Assembly: GCA_920105625.2 (NCBI GenBank)
Contig: OV050031.1
Span: 85,631,995 to 85,695,994, forward strand
From: Clusia tigrina
Taxonomy: Eukaryota > Arthropoda > Insecta > Diptera > Clusiidae
DNA length: 64,000 nt
Reading direction: 5' to 3'
A program made the translations under genes and the position numbers. The notes below the pieces were generated by a model, which was not told the origin of the DNA, did not search any database, and saw only the letters and a program-made list of their open reading frames with translations. Of this stretch, positions 60,643 to 64,000 are shown one piece after another; position 1 is the first letter of the stretch; each line of letters starts with the position of its first letter.

Positions 60643-61500
60643 ATGCCTATATCTTCCCCTACCTGCCTCAGTCGGAGTCTCAGTCGGCATCGCAGCCTCT
60701 GTCAGCGTCTATGTAGGCGTCTCAGTCGCTGCCGCCGACGATTGGGGGGTCTGCTGCCTTCTCTATGCCAATATATAACCTTATCTGCCTCAGTCGGCGT
60801 CGCAGCCTCTGTCAGCGTCTCTGTAGGCGTCTCAGTCGCTGCCGCTGTCGATTGGGGGGTCTGCTGCCAAATGTGTGCCTATATCTACCCCTATCTGCCT
60901 CAGTCGGCATCTCAGTCGGCCTCGCAGCCTCTATCAGCGTCTCTGTAGGCGTCTCAGTTGTTGCCGCTGTCGATTGGTGGGTCTGATGCCTTCTCTAAGC
61001 CTATATCTTCCCCTACCTGCCTCAGTCGGAGTCTCAGTCGGCATCGCAGCCTCTGTCAGCGTCTATGTAGGCGTCTCAGTCGCTGCCGCTGACGATTGGG
61101 GGGTCTGCTGCCTTCTCTATGCCAATATATAACCTTATCTGCCTCAGTCGGCGTCGCAGCCTCTGTCAGCGTCTCTGTAGGCGTCTCAGTCGCTGCCGCT
61201 GTCGATTGGGGGGTCTGCTGCCAAATGTGTGCCTATATCTACCCCGATCTGCCTCAGTCGGCATCTCAGTCGGCCTCGCAGCCTCTATCAGCGTCTCTGT
61301 AGGCGTCTCAGTTGTTGCTGCTGTCGATTGGTGGGTCTGATGCCTTCTCTAAGCCTATATCTTCCCCTACCTGCCTCAGTCGGAGTCTCAGTCGGCATCG
61401 CAGCCTCTGTCAGCGTCTATGTAGGCGTCTCAGTCGCTGCCGCCGACGATTGGGGGGTCTGCTGCCTTCTCTATGCCAATATATAACCTTATCTGCCTCA
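60643..61500 (+). repeat. Trimer higher-order unit, 354 bp, about 2.4 copies
   Basis: Homologue of 48487-49192 with unit starts at 60643, 60997 and 61351. From the second copy on, the core reads TCTAAGCCTATATC. The copy number is higher than in the 48-kb partner, so this unit has expanded or contracted since the 5.5-kb duplication. Confidence 0.87.
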
Positions 61501-61909
61501 GTCGAAGTCGCAGCCTCTGTCAGCGTCTTTGTAGGCGTCTCAGTCGCTGCCGCTGTCGATTGGGGGTCTGCTGCCTTCTCTATGCCTATATCTACCCTTA
61601 TCTGCCTCAGTCGGCGTCTCAGTCGGCGTCGCTGCCTCTGTCAGCCTCTCTGAATGCGTCTCAGTCGCTGCCGCTGTAGATTGGGGGGTCTGCTACCTTC
61701 TCTATGTCAATATCTACCCTATCTGCCTCAGTCGGCGTCTCAGCCTCTGTCAGAGATTCTGTAGGCGTCTCAGTTGTTGCCGCTGTCGATTGGGTTGTCT
61801 GCTGCCTTCTCTATGCCTATGTCTAACCATCTCTGCCTCAGTCGGTGTCTCAGTCGGCGTCGCAGCCTCTTTCAGCGTCTCTGTAGGCGTCTCAGCCGCT
61901 GCCGCTGTC

Positions 61910-63960
61910 GATTGGGGGGTCTGCCACCTTCTCTATGCCTATATCTACCCCTACCTGCCTCAGTCGCCGTCACAGTCGGCTTCGCAGCCTCTGTCAGCGT
62001 CTCTGTAGGTGTCTAAGTCGCCACCGCTGTCGATTGGGGGTTCTGCTGCCTTGTCTTTGGCTATATCTACCCCTACCTGCCTCAGTTGGCGTCACAGTCG
62101 GCTTCTCAGCCTCTGTCAGCGTCTCTGTAGGCGTCTCAGTTGTTGCCGCTGTCGATTTGGGGGGTCTGCTGCCTCCTCTATGCCTATGTCTACCCCTGTC
62201 TGCCTCAGTCGGCGTCTCAGTCGGCGTCACAGCCTCTGTCACCGTCGCACCCTCTGTCAGCGTCGCACCCTCTGTCAGCGTCTCTGTAGGCGTCTCAGTC
62301 GCTGCCGCTGTCGACTGGGGGGTCTGCTGCTCTCTCTATGCCAATATCTACCCCTATTTGCCTCAGTCGGCGTCGCAGCCTCTGTCAGCGTCTTTGTAGG
62401 CGTCTCAGTCGCTGCCGCTGTCGGTTGGGGTGGTCTGCTGCCGTCTCTATGCCTATCATTTCCCCCATCTGCCTCAGTCGGCGCCACAGTCGGCATCGCA
62501 GCCTCTCTCAGCGTCTATGTCGGCGCCTCAGTCGCTGCCGCTGTCGATTGGGGGGGGTCTGCTGCCGTCCCTATGCCAATATCTACCCCTATCTGCCTCA
62601 GTCAGCGTCGCACCCACTGTCAGCGTCTCTGTAGGCGTCTCAATCGCTGCCGCCGTCGATTGGGGGGTCTGCTGCAGTCTCTATGCCAATATCTACCCCT
62701 ATCTGCCTCAATCGGCGTCGCCGCCACTGTCAGCGTCGCTGTAGGCGTCTCAGTTTTTGCCGCCGTCGATTGGGTTGTCTGCTGCCTTCTCTTTGCCTAA
62801 GTCTAACCATCTCTGCCTCAGTCGGCGTCTCAGTCGGCGTCTCAGTCGGCGTCTCAGTCGGCGTCTCAGTCGGCGTCTCTGTCGGCGTCTCAGTCGGCGT
62901 CTCAGTCGGCGTCGCAGCCTCTGTCAGCGTCTCTGTAGGCGTCTCAGTCGGTGCCGCTGTCGATTGGGGGTCTGATGCCTTCTCTATGCCTATATCTACC
63001 CTTATCTGCCTCAGTCGGCGTCTCAGTCGGCGTCGCTGCCTCTGTCAGCGTCTCTGAATGCGTCTCAGTCACTGCCGCTGTCGATTGGAGGGTCTGATGC
63101 CTTCTCTATGCCTATATCTACTCCTATCTGCCTCAGTCGGAGTCTCAGTCGGCATCGCAGCTTCTGTCAGCGTCTATGTAGGCGTCTCAGTCGGTGCCGC
63201 TGTCGATTGGGGGTCTGATGCCTTCTCTATGCCTATATCTACCCTTATCTGCCTCAGTCGGCGTCTCAGTCGGCGTCGCAGCCTCTGTCAGCGTCTCTGA
63301 ATGCGTCTCAGTCGCTGCCGCTGTCGATTGGGGGGTCTGCTGCCTTCTCTATGCCAATATCAACAATTAACTGCCTCAGTCGGCGTCTCAGTCGGCGTCA
63401 CAGCCTCTGTCAGCGTCTCTGAATGCGTCTCAGTCACTGCCGCTGTCGATTGGAGGGTCTGATGCCTTCTCTATGCCTATATCTTCCCCTACCTGCCTCA
63501 GTCGGAGTCTCAGTCGGCATCGCAGCCTCTGTCAGCGTCTATGTAGGCGTCTCAGTCGCTGCCGCCGACGATTGGGGGGTCTGCTGCCTTCTCTATGCCA
63601 ATATATAACCTTATCTGCCTCAGTCGGCGTCGCAGCCTCTGTCAGCGTCTCTGTAGGCGTCTCAGTCGCTGCCGCTGTCGATTGGGGGGTCTGCTGCCAA
63701 ATGTGTGCCTATATCTACCCCTATCTGCCTCAGTCGGCATCTCACTCGGCCTCGCAGCCTCTATCAGCGTCTCTGTAGGCGTCTCAGTTGTTGCCGCTGT
63801 CGATTGGTGGGTCTGATGCCTTCTCTAAGCCTATATCTTCAACTACCTGCCTCAGTCGGAGTCTCAGTCGGCATCGCAGCCTCTGTCAGCGTCTATGTAG
63901 GCGTCTCAGTCGCTGCCGCCGACGATTGGGGGGTCTGCTGCCTTCTCTATGCCAATATAT
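61910..63960 (+). repeat. Third copy of the 58.5-61.1 kb series, five monomers shorter
   Basis: Positions about 61910-62914 match 58460-59489 (offset 3450, then 3437). From about 62915 the match moves to 60085 onward (offset 2830) and continues to the window end. About 607 bp, five monomers, are missing compared with the 58.5-61.1 kb series. The junction lies in the hexamer zone right after the 12-mer run. Confidence 0.84.
62819..62914 (+). repeat. 12-bp subunit run, 8 copies
   Basis: Third homologous run, eight copies, with CTGTCGGCGTCT again third from the right end. All copy-number change among the three runs is therefore on the left of this marker unit (7, 6 and 5 units). Confidence 0.96.
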
Positions 63961-64000
63961 AACCTTATCTGCCTCAGTCGGCGTCGCAGCCTCTGTCAGC
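63473..64000 (+). repeat. Trimer higher-order unit, 354 bp, runs off the window
   Basis: Third occurrence, unit starts at 63473 and 63827. It matches 60643 onward at offset 2830. The right limit is outside the window. Confidence 0.86.

Larger units (their letters stand above)
56223..61845 (+). repeat. 5.5-kb segmental duplication, copy 2
   Basis: Partner of 44300-49823. Some stretches differ in a patchwork way. At about 60553-60620 this copy has GGCATCGCAGCTTC and CAGTCGGTGCCGC where copy 1 has GGCGTCACAGCCTC and CAGTCACTGCCGC, the type found one step upstream. The 57830-58440 part matches 52080-52690 more closely (offset 5751). Both look like local conversion or exchange after the duplication. 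Confidence 0.84.
1..64000 (+). repeat. Satellite array, ~122-bp monomer, fills the window
   Basis: Every part of the window reads as variants of one tandem unit. A full unit is a 50-bp core (ATTGGGGGGTCTGCTGCC through TATGCCTATATCTACCCC to CCTATCTGCCT) followed by 72 bp of hexamers. These run CAGTCG GCGTCT, CAGTCG GCGTCG, CAGCCT CTGTCA, then GCGTCT CTGTAG, GCGTCT CAGTCG, and CTGCCG CTGTCG. Both window ends lie inside monomers, so the true array is longer. The consensus holds 41 C, 36 T, 33 G and 12 A. No stretch of even one monomer length lacks similarity to the unit. Neither strand of the consensus contains a match to the mammalian CENP-B box pattern. I do not recognise a named family. A role (centromere, subtelomere or passive heterochromatin) cannot be read from the sequence. 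The strand is given only to show the orientation used here. Confidence 0.98.
43241..64000 (+). repeat. Array zone 4: strongest higher-order repeat structure
   Basis: A very distinctive monomer starting GTCTAAGTCGCCACCGCTG and reading GCCTTGTCTTTGGCTATATC recurs at about 44424, 46392, 52809, 54400 (here GTCTAATTCGCC), 56349, 58561 and 62011. Between these markers the same ordered series of variant monomers returns, with losses and gains of whole monomers. Other markers are CAATCGGCGTCGCCGCC, AATCGCTGCCGCCGTCG, TCAGAGATTCTGTAGG, CAGTCGGTGCCGCTG and CTGCCAAATGTGTGCC. This order sharing is what defines higher-order repeats and sets the zone apart from the more mosaic zones before it. Confidence 0.75.

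Noticed and set aside
1..64000. rRNA intergenic spacer or telomeric repeat array
   Set aside because: No rRNA gene segment occurs in 64 kb, and no short telomere-type repeat such as TTAGGG or TTTAGGG in tandem is visible on either strand.
1..64000. Bacterial or phage origin with many small genes
   Set aside because: There are no ribosome-binding patterns linked to frames, no tRNA or operon layout, and the repeat fills the window. Such an array fits a eukaryotic satellite.

Overview
The whole 64 kb window is one uninterrupted tandem repeat (satellite) array. I see no unique sequence, and I can support no protein gene, RNA gene, CRISPR array, origin or transposon. The array runs off both ends of the window. 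The basic monomer is about 122 bp, with common forms of about 110, 116, 121, 123 and 134 bp, so the window holds roughly 530 monomers (an estimate from length, not a count). Each monomer has two parts. One is a 50-bp core, starting ATTGGGGGGTCTGCTGCC and ending CCTATCTGCCT. The other is a 72-bp zone of twelve hexamers related to CAGTCG, GCGTCT and CTGTCA. Most length changes are steps of 6 or 12 bp in the hexamer zone, or changes in the length of the G run in the core.

A single-family satellite of at least 64 kb points to a nuclear eukaryotic chromosome, probably centromeric, subtelomeric or other heterochromatic DNA. The lineage cannot be told from the sequence. The consensus monomer is about 61% G+C with ten CpGs, all in the hexamer zone. 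It is strongly strand-asymmetric: about 10% A against 30% T on the given strand.

Layout: I divide the array into four zones by the monomer variants they share. Zone 1 (about 1-15170) is rich in GGGGTTCTGCTGCG monomers and CTGCCAACTGTATGCT monomers. Zone 2 (about 15171-22120) carries GTCTAATCC, GGGGGGGAGG and CAGTCAGGGTCGCACC variants. Zone 3 (about 22121-43240) carries TCAGAAGGC, TCTTGTCAGCG and TCTCAGAAGCCG variants. Zone 4 (about 43241-64000) has the clearest higher-order structure. It includes a 5.5-kb segment present twice about 12 kb apart, a 1.95-kb unit in tandem, a 354-bp trimer unit, and local runs of 8 to 10 copies of a 12-bp subunit.

Many open frames of 60 to 546 codons cross the plus strand. 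They are a by-product of the repeat: the consensus has only one plus-strand stop position (TAG in CTGTAGGC), and a 122-bp unit changes frame at every monomer. They are not annotated as genes. The biology here is satellite evolution by unequal exchange, deletion of whole monomers, slippage of hexamers and G tracts, and long-range copying inside one array.
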